In this document: positions 12,111 to 22,053 of the stretch, piece by piece
Layout of the letters: each line of letters starts with the position of its first letter
Numbering within the stretch: position 1 is the first letter of the stretch
The notes under the pieces: generated by a model
The model's input: the letters and a program-made list of their open reading frames with translations, nothing else
What the model was told of the DNA's origin: nothing
Database searches by the model: none
Made by a program: the position numbers and the translations under genes
Assembly: GCF_907164915.1 (NCBI RefSeq)
Contig: NC_061862.1
Location: forward strand, 33,233,522-33,297,521
Direction of reading: 5' to 3'
DNA: 64,000 nt
Source of the DNA: Impatiens glandulifera
Lineage: Eukaryota > Streptophyta > Magnoliopsida > Ericales > Balsaminaceae

Positions 12111-12190
12111 AGTGGTCTAGCGGTTATAGTGTTTACATTTTATGCTTAAGACTAGTGTTCAAATCTCAAAACATGCAAATTTAATTTTTA
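12111..12190 (+). repeat. tRNA-like pol III promoter segment (A and B boxes), copy A
   Basis: AGTGGTCTAGCGG at 12111-12123 fits a pol III A box. GTGTTCAAATCTC at 12155-12167 fits a B box. The spacing of 44 bases is that of a tRNA gene. The same pair occurs at 27022-27034 and 27066-27078 in copy B with identical spacing. The bases between do not fold as a normal tRNA, and this is followed directly by satellite repeats. It is best read as a tRNA-derived SINE-like module inside the larger repeat, not a tRNA gene. Confidence 0.6.
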
Positions 12191-12199
12191 AACAAAGGA

Positions 12200-13376
12200 T
12201 ACGAGGCATCTAAGAGTATAAAGTCGGAATTAGTGGTTGGTTTGGAGAGCATTTGAAAGTGTGAGGTCGGGTGGTAGGCGGTTTGTTGAGTATGAGGTCG
12301 GAATTAGTGATTGGTTTGGAGAGCATTTGAAAGTGTGAGGTCACGTCAGAATTTGTGGCTGGTTTGGAGAGGAATAAATAGACATATGAAAAATTGTGAG
12401 TCACAAGATTAAGGTCTGTGAGTAATTTGTTAAGGGGATAAAGAGGCATATGAAGCGATAAAGAGACTTGAAAAAGCGTGAGTCACGAGATGATGGTCAA
12501 TTTGGGGATTAGTTGTTGGGATTTGACGATGGATAATAGATGTGTGATGAATTGAGAGATTGGTCGAAATTAGTGGTTGGTTTGACGAGTATTTGAAAGT
12601 ATGAGGTCACGTCGGAATTAGTGGTTGGTTTGACAAGTATTTGAAAGTGTGAGGTCACGAGATGGAGGTCAGGTGGTGGGTGGTTTGTCGAGCATGAGGT
12701 CGGAATTATTGGTTGGTTTGGTGAGGGATAAAGAGACATATGAAAAAGTGTGAGTCCAAAGATTAAGGTTAGTGAGTGGTTTATCGATGGGATAAAGAGG
12801 CATATGAGGGGATAAAGAAACATGAAAAAAATGTGAGTCACAAGATTAGGGTCAATTTGGGGGTTAGTGGTTGGGTTTTGACGATGGATAAGAGATGTGA
12901 GATAAATTGAGATTGGTTGTTGATTTGTTAAAGTGAGAGTAAAAGAGAGGTCGACTAAGATTGGTGAGTGGTTTATCGAGGGATAAAGAGACATGAAAAA
13001 TGTGGGTCAAAAGAGGTCTAGTGGTGGGTGGTTTGTCGAGTGTGAGGTCAGAATTAGTGGTTGGTTTGTGAGATATGATTCACAAGATTAGGGTCAGTGA
13101 GTGGTTTGACGAGAAGATAAAGAGGCGTATAAGGGGATAAAGAGACATGAAAAAGTATGAGTCACAATATGATGGTCAATTTGGGGTTTAGTGGTTGGGT
13201 TTTGACGATGGATAAGAGATGTGTGATCAATTCATATTGGTTGTTGATTCGTTGAAGTGAAAGTAAAAGAGAGGTCAACTAAGATTGGTGAGTGGTTTAT
13301 CGAGAGATAAAGAGACATATAAAAAAGTATGAGTCACAAGAGATCGAGTGGTGGGTGGTTTGTCGAGTATGGGGTC
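12200..13376 (+). repeat. ~88-bp satellite array, copy A left part
   Basis: Diverged tandem units are built from GTGAGGTCGGAATTAGTGG, a GAGCATTTGAAAGTGTGAGG segment, and GGGTGGTGGGTGGTTTGTCG. A second sub-unit with GATAAAGAGACATATGAAAA and GTGAGTCACAAGAT alternates toward the right. The array stops at 13376, where the CACTA element begins, and resumes at 18426. The antisense reading frames here (for example 12994-12509) are translations of the repeat and not genes. Confidence 0.9.
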
Positions 13377-13539
13377 CACTAGTGAAAAAAGGACTTTTAC
13401 CGACAAAATTTATTGAGAGTTTTATTAAACTTTAGGTAATGGTTCCGAGAGGAATAAATCTTTCGTTATTAATAAAAAAATTCCGAGAGGTGTATAAAAT
13501 CTTCGGTGATATAAGTTTTCACCGAAAGTTTTTCAAAAA

Positions 13540-15275
13540 ACCCACAGGTTTGACTGTTCCTAAAAAACTTAAAATAATTCTAAGTGTTGGATAAGGGTAA
13601 TTGCGAAAGTTTTTCAAAAAAACCATCGGTTTTGACTCCCCCCAAAAGGGTAATTACGAAGGTTTTTCAAAAAACCCTCGATTTTTACTCTTCTCAATAA
13701 AACTGAAAATAATTCTAAGTGTTGGGAAATGGGTAATTGCGAAGGTTTATCAAAAAACCCTAAGTTTTGACTCTTCTCAAAAAAACTAAAAATAATTCTA
13801 AGTGTTGGGAAGGGGTAATTCCGAAAGTTTTTCAAAAAATCATCGGTTTAGACTTTTCTCAAAAAAACTAAAAATAATTATTAGTGTTAGGAAGAGGTAA
13901 TTGCGAAAGTTTTTCAAAAAATCCTCGGTTTTTACTTTTTCCCCAAAAAACTAAAAATAATTCTAAGTGATGGGAAGGGGTAATTGGGAACGTTTTTCCA
14001 AAAACCCTCAGTTTTGACTTTTCCCAAAGAAAATAAAAATAATTTTAAGTGTTGGGAAATGGGTAATTGCGAAGGTTTTTCAAAAAACCCTCGGTTTTAA
14101 CTCTTTCCAAAAAATCTAAAAATAATTATAAGTATTGGGAATGGGTAATTGCGAAGGTTTTTTAAAAAACCCTGGGTTTTGACTTTTTTCCCAAAAAAAC
14201 TGAAAATAATTCTAAGTGTTGGGAAATGGGTAATTGCGAAGGTTTTTCAAAAAACCCTCGGTTTTGACTCTTTTCAAAAAATCTGACAATAATTCTAAGT
14301 ATTGGGAATGGGTAATTGCGAAGGTTTTTCAAAAAATCTCGGTTTTGACTCTTCCAAAAAAACTGAAAATAATTCTAAGTGTTGGGAAATGGGTAATTGC
14401 GAAGGTTTTTCAAAAAAACCCTCAATTTTGACTGTTCTCATAAAAACTAAAAATAATTCTAAGTGTTACGAATGGGGTAATTGCGAAAGTTTTTCAAAAA
14501 ACCCTCGGTTTTGATTTGAAAGCGCAATCCGGGCTAATAAAGCGGTCATCTGCGGCAAAGGCTTCTGTAACTGTGGAAAAGGCTGTGCCTAAATTTTAGG
14601 AATTGTAAAGCGACTTTCCCTTTTCCCCAAAAAAAACTGAAAATAATTTTAAGTGTTGGGAAGGGGATAATTGTGAAGGTTTTTCCAAAAATCCTCAGTT
14701 TTGACTTTTCCCAAAAAAACTGAAAAATTTCTAAGTGTTGGGAAATGGGTAATTGCGAAGGTTTTTCAAAAAACCCTCGGTTTTGACTCTTCTCAAAAAA
14801 ACTGAAAATAATTCTAAGTGTTGGGAAGGGGGTTATTGCGAAGGTTTTTTAAAAAAACCCTCGGTTTTGACTTTTTCCAAAAAAACTGAAAATAATTCTA
14901 AGTGTTGGGAAATGGGTAATTGAGAAGGTTTTTCAAAAAACCCTCGGTTTTGACTCTTCTCAATAAAACTGAAATTAATTCTAAGTGTTGGGAATGGGTA
15001 ATTGCGAAAGGTTTTCAAAAAACCCTCAGTTTTGACTCTTCTCAAAAAAACTGAAAATAATTCTAAGTGTTGGGAAGTGGGTAATTGCAAAGGTTTTTCA
15101 AAAAACCCTCGGTTTTGACTCTTTTAAAAAAACTGAAAATAACTTTAAGTGTTATGAAGGGGGTAATTGCGAAAGTTTATCAAAAACCCTCAGTTTTGAC
15201 TTTTTCTCCAAAAAAACTAAAAATAATTTTAAGTGTTGGGAAGGGGGCAATTGCGAAAGATTTCTAAGTATCTTT
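13540..15275 (+). repeat. ~85-bp tandem array inside the CACTA element
   Basis: About twenty diverged units share GGGTAATTGCGAAGG, TTTTTCAAAAAACCCTCGG, TTTTGACTCTTCTC and AATAATTCTAAGTGTTGGGA, with a period of roughly 83-87 bp. Many short reading frames on both strands (for example 14302-14514 plus, 15090-14833 minus) are translations of this array and not genes. A non-repeat patch interrupts it at about 14514-14611. Confidence 0.9.
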
Positions 15276-16300
15276 CGGTTTTGACATCTCAAAACCGAAA
15301 GATGTTTAGAAAACTTTCGGTATTTCACTTCTCCATTTGTTAATTTAATTGGTGTTTCACTTTCTAATTAGCTTGTTTAAACTTCTAATTACGCTAATAA
15401 AGTATGTGTTGTTTTTGAAGAGTAGGGATTGTGATTAGTTATATAAATGTATATGATTGTGTATGATTATATAAAGAAGTGTATGTTTTGTGTTTGATTA
15501 TATTAAGGATGTGTGTAGAGTTTGGTTATTAGATGTGCGGGGATTGTGTAAGGATATGAAATGTGTTAAATTAATGTTGTTCAAGTTAATTAGAAAGTTA
15601 AACACCAATTAAATTAAAAAATGAAGAAGTGAAATGCTGAAAGATATTCAAATATCTTTCGGTTTTGAATGGTAATATCGAGAGTTATATGTATATCTCT
15701 CGGTATTTAACTTCTTCATTTTTTTGATTTCTTCATTTATTTTAATTTACTTGGTGTTTAATTAGTTTGTCTAAACTCCTAACTAAGCTAATAAAGTGTG
15801 TGTTATTTTTGAAGTGTATGGATTGTGATTAATTTTATAAATGTATATGATTGTGTTTGATTATATAAAGGAATATATATGTTTGTGTTTGATGATAATA
15901 AGAATATGTGTAGAGTTTGATTATAAAAATGGTGTGTTTAATGATAATTAGGTTGTGTTTTAAATAGATGAATGTGTGTTGTTGATGTTCTAAGTTAAAA
16001 AATCTAAGGTCAAAACCGAGAGATATACACAATTCTCTCGGTTTTTCTTTTATTAAAATTTGTGTGAGATCCATCAAAACCGAGAGATTTACTCATATCT
16101 CTCAAAAAAAATAACCAAAGTCGAGAGTTATACATAAAACTCTCGGAAGTATTAAAAATCAAAACCAAGATTTATACCTAAAACTCTCGGAAATATGAAA
16201 GGATCATAACCAAGAGTTATACCTAAAACTCTCGGAAATATGAAAGGGTCAAAACCGAGAGTTATATCTAAAACTCTCGGTAAAACCCCATTTAATTAAA
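15276..16300. repeat. CACTA internal/subterminal inverted motifs
   Basis: Pairs such as ACCGAAAGAT / ATCTTTCGGT and CCGAGAGATATAC / TTCTCTCGG form many small hairpins. Two similar blocks (about 15300-15640 and 15700-15990) repeat a segment containing AATTAGCTTGTTTAAACTCC-like and GTGTATGATTGTG-like sequence, so part of this region is an internal duplication. No coding frame is supported. Confidence 0.7.
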
Positions 16301-16320
16301 AAAAACATCTTTCCCTTTCC

Positions 16321-16563
16321 AGATCATTATCGTCCGCTTCTTCCCTCTCCCCTTCTCCCGATCGACAGTCGCGCTCACCCGAAAGACGATCCACGCCGAT
16401 AGCGACAAACGCCGTCCACGTCTAATGTCGCCCACGCCCAACGCCGTCCACGTCGCCGATTGATCCTTCCGCCGCTTGTAGCTCGTCGTCGATCTATCTG
16501 TCGCTGCGTCTCTAGCTCGTCGTCGATCTGTCTATCGTCGTGCTTCTTCTCTTCAACTTCTAG
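16321..16563 (+). other. GC-rich leader exon of the CACTA-borne gene
   Basis: Base composition changes sharply to C/G-rich with many CpG sites (CGTCGCC, CGCTCACCCG). The block ends at CTTCTAG followed by GTTAGT, a good splice donor. No long frame starts here; an ATG near 16423 runs only about a dozen codons. I read it as the 5' leader exon of the broken gene at 17161-17709. Capture of a host promoter or leader is possible but not shown. Confidence 0.5.
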
Positions 16564-17160
16564 GTTAGTTTAATTATGTTTATATTATATGGTTAGATTT
16601 AGGTTTGATGTTGGTTAGTTTTAGGTTTGATTTAGGTTACAGTTTCTTGGATTTAAGTTTGATTTATGTTAGATTTAGGTTTGAATGATATTAGTTTATG
16701 TTTGATTTAAGTTAGATTTTGTTAGATTTAAGTTTGATTGATGTTAGTTTTATGTTTAATTTATGTTAGATTTTGTTAGATTTTGTTAGATTTATGATTT
16801 AGGTTTGAATGATGTTAGTTTTATGTTTAATTTATGTTAGATTTTGTTAGATTTAGGTTTGATTTAAGTTTGTGAATGAATTGATTAATATTGATGTTAG
16901 TTTTAGGTTTGATTATTATTGATATTATATTTATGTTTGATTTAAGTTTGTGAATGAATTGATTATTATTGATGTAGTTTTAGGTTTGATTATTATTGAT
17001 GTTAGATTTAGGTTTGATTTAAGTTTGTGAATGAATTGATTATTATTGATGTTAGTTTTAGGTTTGATTATTATTGATGTTAGATTTAGTTCGATTTAAG
17101 TTTGTGAATGAATTGATTGTTATTGATGTTACTAATTTCATAAATCATTTATTTCAACAG
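16564..17160 (+). repeat. Intron with a minisatellite inside the CACTA element
   Basis: Repeated variants of TTAGATTTAGGTTTGATT, AAGTTTGTGAATGAATTGAT and TATTGATGTTAGTTTTAGG run through most of the stretch. It is bounded by a GTTAGT donor at the left and a TTTATTTCAACAG acceptor at 17160. Short frames here are repeat translations. Confidence 0.7.
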
Positions 17161-17709
17161 GCAGGTGAAATAAGACGGACCCCCTCCATCGTTGAAGTTT
17201 CCAAGAGGACCCGTACCCCAAAAGCTACAAAAGAAAACCCCAACCCGATCTTAGACGAACGAGCGCAATAGAAGATTGTAAGTTAATCGACTTTAATAAA
17301 ATTATATATAGCTTATTTATATAAATGAAAATTAATTTCAAATGTGCAGGCAGAGATGGAGGAAGTAAAAAGCAATGAACCATATATCTTTGACTTCGAC
17401 TTGACGTAGAAAGTGTCCAGACGCCAAATGCATGGGATAGTGATCGGTATAGGATCCGGCGTCCGACCCACACGAGAGGATCGTCGGAGTAGCAAAAATT
17501 CTCAACGATCCACTAATCGGTTGTTGGAGGAGAATGAATAGCTAAAGGCGGATGTGAGACACATGGCGTTGACAATGGAGGAAATTCAAATGAGGAATAT
17601 AGAAAGAGTGGAAATGATTAGTGAAATGGAAAAGAAGGATAGAGAAAGATCGCAAAGGGAGAGTCAAATGGAAGCGGGGAGAAATATGAACAATAAATTG
17701 AATTCTTAA
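17161..17709 (+). pseudogene. Remnant of a plant En/Spm-type transposase gene (PF03004-like C-terminus)
   Basis: Two exons can be read: 17161-17277 (donor GTAAGT) and 17350-17709 (acceptor TGTGCAG), joining in frame. The first encodes V-E-V-S-K-R-T-R-T followed by P-I-L-D-E-R-A-Q. This fits the 'E.F..TH…(V/I)DERA' block in the C-terminal part of the plant transposase family often borne by CACTA elements. The second encodes I-V-I-G-I-G-S-G-V-R-P-T and then a charged coiled-coil-like tail, also as in that family. In-frame stops fall just after D-E-R-A-Q, after D-F-D-L-T and after L-L-E-E-N-E, so no full protein is made. The match is from memory of the family pattern and is moderately certain. 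Confidence 0.55.
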
Positions 17710-18425
17710 TGACAACCCCCTCCCCCAACTAGTTAGTACATTATAATTTTTGAACAATTGTAAATGTTTTGGTTCGACTGATGACAGGTTGTTTGGATGA
17801 TTGGGTTTGGTTTAGAATTTTGGAATTATAATGATCTTTTGGTTTATGAATATTATTGTACATGTATTGGTTTGGCTGAACAGGTTTTGGTTACGCACAA
17901 AACGATCACCCTATTTGAGACATTTATAGAGGCAATACCAAGAGTTATTTGGAAAACTCTCGGTTTTTCCCTTACAAGGAAACCCGAGAGTTATTTGAAA
18001 AACTCTCAGTTTTTCCTTAAAAGAAAACTCGAGAGTTATTTGAAAAACACTCGGTTATTCCCTTACAAGAAGACCCGAGAGTTATTTGAAATACTCTCGA
18101 TTTTTTTTGCAAGGGAAAAGCCGTGAGTTTTTCAAATAACTCTCGGTTTTTCTTGCGAGGGAAAATCAAAGAGTTTTTCAAATAACTCTCGGGTTTTCTT
18201 GTAAGGAAAAACCGAGAGTTTTTAAATAACTCTCGTTTTTTCTCTAGTATCTAAAATGAGAGATTTATTAAATTTCTCGATAAACACCCAATTAGATTTA
18301 CCGACAATGGCAATACCGACGAATGCCGAGAGTTACCCAAACTCTCGGTATTATATCTATACCGACAGATATAGGGTCATTACCGAGAGTTTATACTCTC
18401 GGTAATGACCCTTTTTTCACATGTG

Positions 18426-18770
18426 GTCAGAATAAGTGGTTGGTTTGACGAGGGATAAAGAGACATATAAAAAGTGTAATTCACAATATTTCAGTCAGTA
18501 AGTGGTTTGTCGAGGTGATAAAGAGGCATATGAGAGGATAAAGAGATGTGAAAAAGTGTGAGTCACAAGAAGAGGGTCAATTTGGGGGTTAGTGGTTGGG
18601 TTTTGACGATGTATAAGAGATGTGTGATCAATTGAGATTGATTATTGATTTGTTGAAGTGAGAATAAAAGAGAGGTCGGATAAGATTGGTGAGTGGTTTA
18701 TCGAAGGATAAAGAGACATATGTAAAACTGTAAGTCACAAGATGATGTCAATTAAAGGGTTAAGTGGGTT
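18426..18770 (+). repeat. Satellite array, copy A right part
   Basis: This continues the units broken at 13376, beginning AGAATAAGTGGTTGGTTTGA. It then gives GATAAAGAGACATATAAAAA, TTGGGGGTTAGTGGTTGGG and GTCACAAGATGATG. It ends in an AT-rich tail that leads to the hairpin and CTAG at 18890-18917. The same order (array, tail, hairpin-like end) is seen in copy B at 28140-28370. Confidence 0.9.
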
Positions 18771-18917
18771 AAGTTTATATTAAACTTAATTTTTATAAAG
18801 TAAAACCAATTTTAAATTAATTAGATTTGAATAATATTAATTTTATTTAAAATATTTATAGATAAATAATATTTTGTATATATTCTTATCCGTACAAATG
18901 CACGGGATTCATGCTAG

Positions 18918-20264
18918 TTAAATAAAATATATTAATTTTGTATTGGTATATTTTGCAGGATATAAAAAGATAAGTAATAGAGTCTCGCCAAAAACTACAA
19001 TACACAGTAGTAACTGGAGACCGGCATCGACCGGAAATCGAAGGCAGACAATTGAGCAGCCAGTATGGGCGGTCAATGGATGTCAAATGCAAGAAGGATG
19101 ATCACATATCAACATGTACCTCAACCCCAAAGAATCAAAAATAGACCTTACAGATCCAACAAAGGAGGCAAATGAATTGTATGTCTTTAACGGAATGCAA
19201 AGATCCAATAAACTCTAGTGATCACCGTGTTCTAGACGATCAACTACAATCCATGATCATCGTCTTCCTCCCGTGCATTCGTGACGTCGAAGAACATAAC
19301 CGAAGAATAAGAAATTAGATTTTTTTAGATTTCTCTAAAAAGCTCCATTTTGACCAACAAAAATTCCTACAAGCTCCGGAGATAACAAAGAGTAAGACCA
19401 AATTAAGCACAACCCCGATTAACTCACGAAAAATCTAATTTGTGCGCAAAAGAAAAGGGGGAAACGAAATAATTAAAAATTAGAACATTATATATATATT
19501 TGGACTAGGGGATTAGGCGAAAAAATACCTATAAAAGAATAGGTCAATGTTGAGTTTTTGAAGCTTTTGGGGTTTTAGGCAATTTTCAAAGGAGATGTTT
19601 AAGGTCGATTCTAGTCATTCAAAGTTGTTAGAAGTCTTAGGGAAGTGTTCTAAACTTATTATAAGTGACAATTACTAATAAAATACAAGTTATGTACTCA
19701 TTTTGATTTTAAAGCTTCTACTTCTTAGATTTTCTACTATAGTGCATAATTGTTTGAATTGATTGCATAGTTGCATGCTAAATATGATTTGTCAACTATC
19801 AACCAAGTTGGAATTCAATGATTCTTCCTAAATTGATTTCACCCAAATTTTAAAAAAATATATGTACCTTGGATTATCGTTCTCGGGCATAGGTTCGGGA
19901 AAGATGATCCATAAATCTTCTAAACATGTTCTTGGACTGTGAATCAATTATATCTAACTGTCAAACAATGATTTTTTAATCGACAAAAAGTTATAAGAAA
20001 TGGGGGAATAATCAAGTTTTTGAAAACATTGGGGTCAAATATGTTTGACTTTGTCTTTTAGTTGTTGGGTTATGGTCTAATATGTCTAGTGAAGCATTTG
20101 GTAAATCCTAAATTTCAATTCGAGCCAAGAAATGTTAATTCATATTTTCTCTATGATGATCTTTTGTTATGTTAAATTAGTTAATTAACTTAGGATAATT
20201 AGTCAACGATTATAAAATTACCAGGTTTTAAATATTTAATTTAAATAATCAAAAATGGAGAAAT
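18918..20264. other. Unassigned sequence, possibly 3' non-coding part of a copia element
   Basis: No gene is recognised. The last bases before the LTR (AAAAATGGAGAAAT at about 20251-20264) look like a decayed polypurine tract, so part of this stretch may be the tail of a copia element whose 3' LTR is the repeat starting at 20265. About 18960-19320 is less AT-rich and unlike its surroundings, but it has no readable frame beyond about 60 codons. Confidence 0.35.
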
Positions 20265-22004
20265 TGTTAGATTAAATAGTTGATCAATTCTTAGTATAAA
20301 TAAGAACTGAATTATGTTAAAATTAATCTTGTGCAGATTGAAGAAAACTGGAAAGAAAAAGTTGACTGGCAGTTGATCAAAATCGATTTGTGATCAAGTC
20401 CGGTATTATGCAAAAAGGCGCTTTCGGTATCATCTCCAAATCGGTATTTTATACTTCGGTTCTTGTTTAAAAGGGAAGTCTTTGGTATTTTACAAGATCG
20501 GTATTTTGTATTGAACGCATCCGATATTATAAGTCTCCAGTATTTTACAAAGATCAACAGTTTATAAACACGTATTCGGTTTTCTAAAATTTCGGCATTT
20601 ACAAAAACCATCCGGTAGTTTGTGAAGTTGGCTTTATGTAAACACGTAACTGGTAGTTTACAAGCATTCGGTAGTTTATATAATCGGTTATATATAAACA
20701 CGCATTCAGTATTATTTAATCGGTTTTATATAATAAGCGCCTTCGGTAGTTTGTGACTTCAGTAGTTTACAAACACATATCCGGTTTTCTATATGTTCGG
20801 AATTTTACAAAAACCATCTGATAGTTTGTGACTTTGGTAGTTTACAAACACGTATCCGATTTTATATGAAATTGGTACTTTGTAAGTTCGGTCTTATTTA
20901 AACATGCCTCCGGTATTTTATGACTTCGGTTTTACATCAAATTGGAGCACGTCTGGTACTTTACCATTTCGGTGCTACATTAGGATGCTTCTGGTATTAT
21001 CAGAAGACAACTTTATACGTCTCCAGCATTTGTTTCCATTTCTGTGCAAAACTGATAAAGAACTTTTGGTAGTCTGTTTCAACAGCAAAGCACTGCTAAA
21101 CTGAGTATAGATTGACAAAGCTCCTAAGTGTCTCAAACTACATGAGTTGTACACTCCTCGTTTACCACATCCCATAAAAGATATTTTGGCACTATCTCCA
21201 TTTAGAACATCCTCGTACATTGCAATCACATTAATGAATATTTTGGCCTATTATCATCCAAGTACAGACAAGATCAAAGAGGATCCTCCCTGAGTTACTA
21301 TTCTGGAACCCAACCAATCAAGATTAAGACAAATGTCTTATGAAACAGATATATCTGTTGAGCAGAAAATATGTCTATTTACATCTGCCTACTTAAGAAG
21401 ACAGAGGACAACTTTCTTGAACACCTTCTTTATACGAGTAAAAAAAACAAGCTTTACGAATCCTTGAACTATCAATTGTCTTCAAAAAGCTCTCTCAAGC
21501 TCTAAAAGTCCTATAAGCTTTCAAGTCTGTTAAAGTATTAAAAGTGTATTACAATACTAGTTATTCTATGTGAGTCGGTTAGCATTGTAAGTTGACATAA
21601 TTTGTTTTTGTTCAACAGAGTGTGTGTGTTATGAGTTCGAAAACCGACAGTAACTAAGTCATAGTTGTTCGATTGGGTTTGTACAAGTGTTGTATTGAAC
21701 CAAATCTTCTAGTGAATATCCTTCTCAAGGTTGAGAAGAATGGGTGACGTAGGAGCTTTTACTCCGAACATCCATAAACATCTTTTGTTTCTTGTGTTCC
21801 TTTTTATCGCACCATTCTAATCATGTTGTGTTGCTTCAAGTCGAAACAAACATTTCCGCACTTGAACCCCGTTCAAGAGTTTGTAACGACTTGTGAAGAA
21901 TAGAAACATATATTAACTTCTAATATAGTTAATATCAAATGAAGTGTGTGTAAGCGTTCAACATAGTTAAACCCTAGTCTCTATCGTTGATATCGATCCT
22001 AAAA
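20265..22004 (+). mobile_element. Copia LTR (LTR1)
   Basis: It starts TGTTAGATTAA at 20265 and ends near CCTAAAA at 22004, a decayed version of the CTAACA end seen in the related LTR2. Directly downstream is TGGTATCAGAGC (22007-22018), the initiator-methionine tRNA primer site used by copia elements. Segments such as CTAGTGAATATCCTTCTCAA, GGTGACGTAGGAG and CGAACATCCATAAA are shared with LTR2 (24706-26728, opposite strand), so the two belong to one family. The U3 part contains a minisatellite (20395-21010). Confidence 0.8.
20395..21010 (+). repeat. Minisatellite in the U3 of LTR1
   Basis: Short, diverged units of the type TTCGGTAGTTTACAAACACG, ATCCGGTTTTCTATA, TTCGGTATTTTAC and AAAAACCATCCGGTAGTTTG are repeated. 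The reading frame on the minus strand at 20701-20312 is a translation of these units and has no domain. Confidence 0.75.
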
Positions 22005-22006
22005 AG

Positions 22007-22018
22007 TGGTATCAGAGC
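22007..22018 (+). promoter_or_regulatory. Retrotransposon primer-binding site
   Basis: TGGTATCAGAGC is complementary to the 3' end of plant initiator-Met tRNA, the common primer for copia reverse transcription. It sits two bases after LTR1 and just before gag, as expected. Confidence 0.9.
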
Positions 22019-22053
22019 AACCAGTTTTTATTCTCAAGAATTTGAATATCATC

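Larger units (their letters stand above)
13374..18428. mobile_element. Non-autonomous CACTA (En/Spm) element with GTC target-site duplication
   Basis: The element spans 13377-18425 (5,049 bp) and is flanked by GTC at 13374-13376 and 18426-18428, the 3-bp duplication expected for CACTA transposons. The left terminus is CACTAGTGAAAAAAGG. The right terminus, reverse-complemented, is CACATGTGAAAAAAGG, and both continue into a TTACCGA motif. Subterminal regions (about 15250-16290 and 17935-18410) are packed with direct and inverted CCGAGAGTT/AACTCTCGG motifs, as expected for transposase-binding sites. Removing the element and one GTC rejoins the satellite exactly (…GTATGGGGTC + AGAATAAGTGG…, matching the unit GAGTGTGAGGTCAGAATTAG). 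There is no DDE transposase (TNP2) frame, so it depends on another element to move. Confidence 0.9.
11036..18917 (+). mobile_element. Helitron candidate A (interrupted by a CACTA element)
   Basis: The right end has a Helitron-type 3' terminus. A short hairpin (CCGT at 18890-18893, ACGG at 18902-18905) is followed about nine bases later by CTAG at 18914-18917 and then a host T. The left end offers two candidate TC starts after a host A. One is TCTATATATATAATTATAC at 11036, which leads into a CCGGATTGTCGAGTCGAGAG segment; the other is TCTATATATTAAGAG at 11343. No Rep/helicase coding sequence is visible, so it would be non-autonomous. Inside are AT-rich direct repeats, a tRNA-like segment and a satellite array, split by a CACTA element. 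The 3' end is better supported than the 5' end. Confidence 0.5.

Noticed and set aside
12509..12994. 161-codon minus-strand frame
   Set aside because: It is a translation of the satellite units (recurring K-P-T-T-N-S-D-type strings) with no start context or domain; similar frames occur in copy B.
13600..15270. Many short frames with F-F-K-K-P-S-V-L-T-type repeats on both strands
   Set aside because: These follow the ~85-bp CACTA array in several frames and end where units shift by one base.
20312..20701. 129-codon minus-strand frame
   Set aside because: It runs through the LTR1 minisatellite and repeats the same peptide patterns; a repeat translation.
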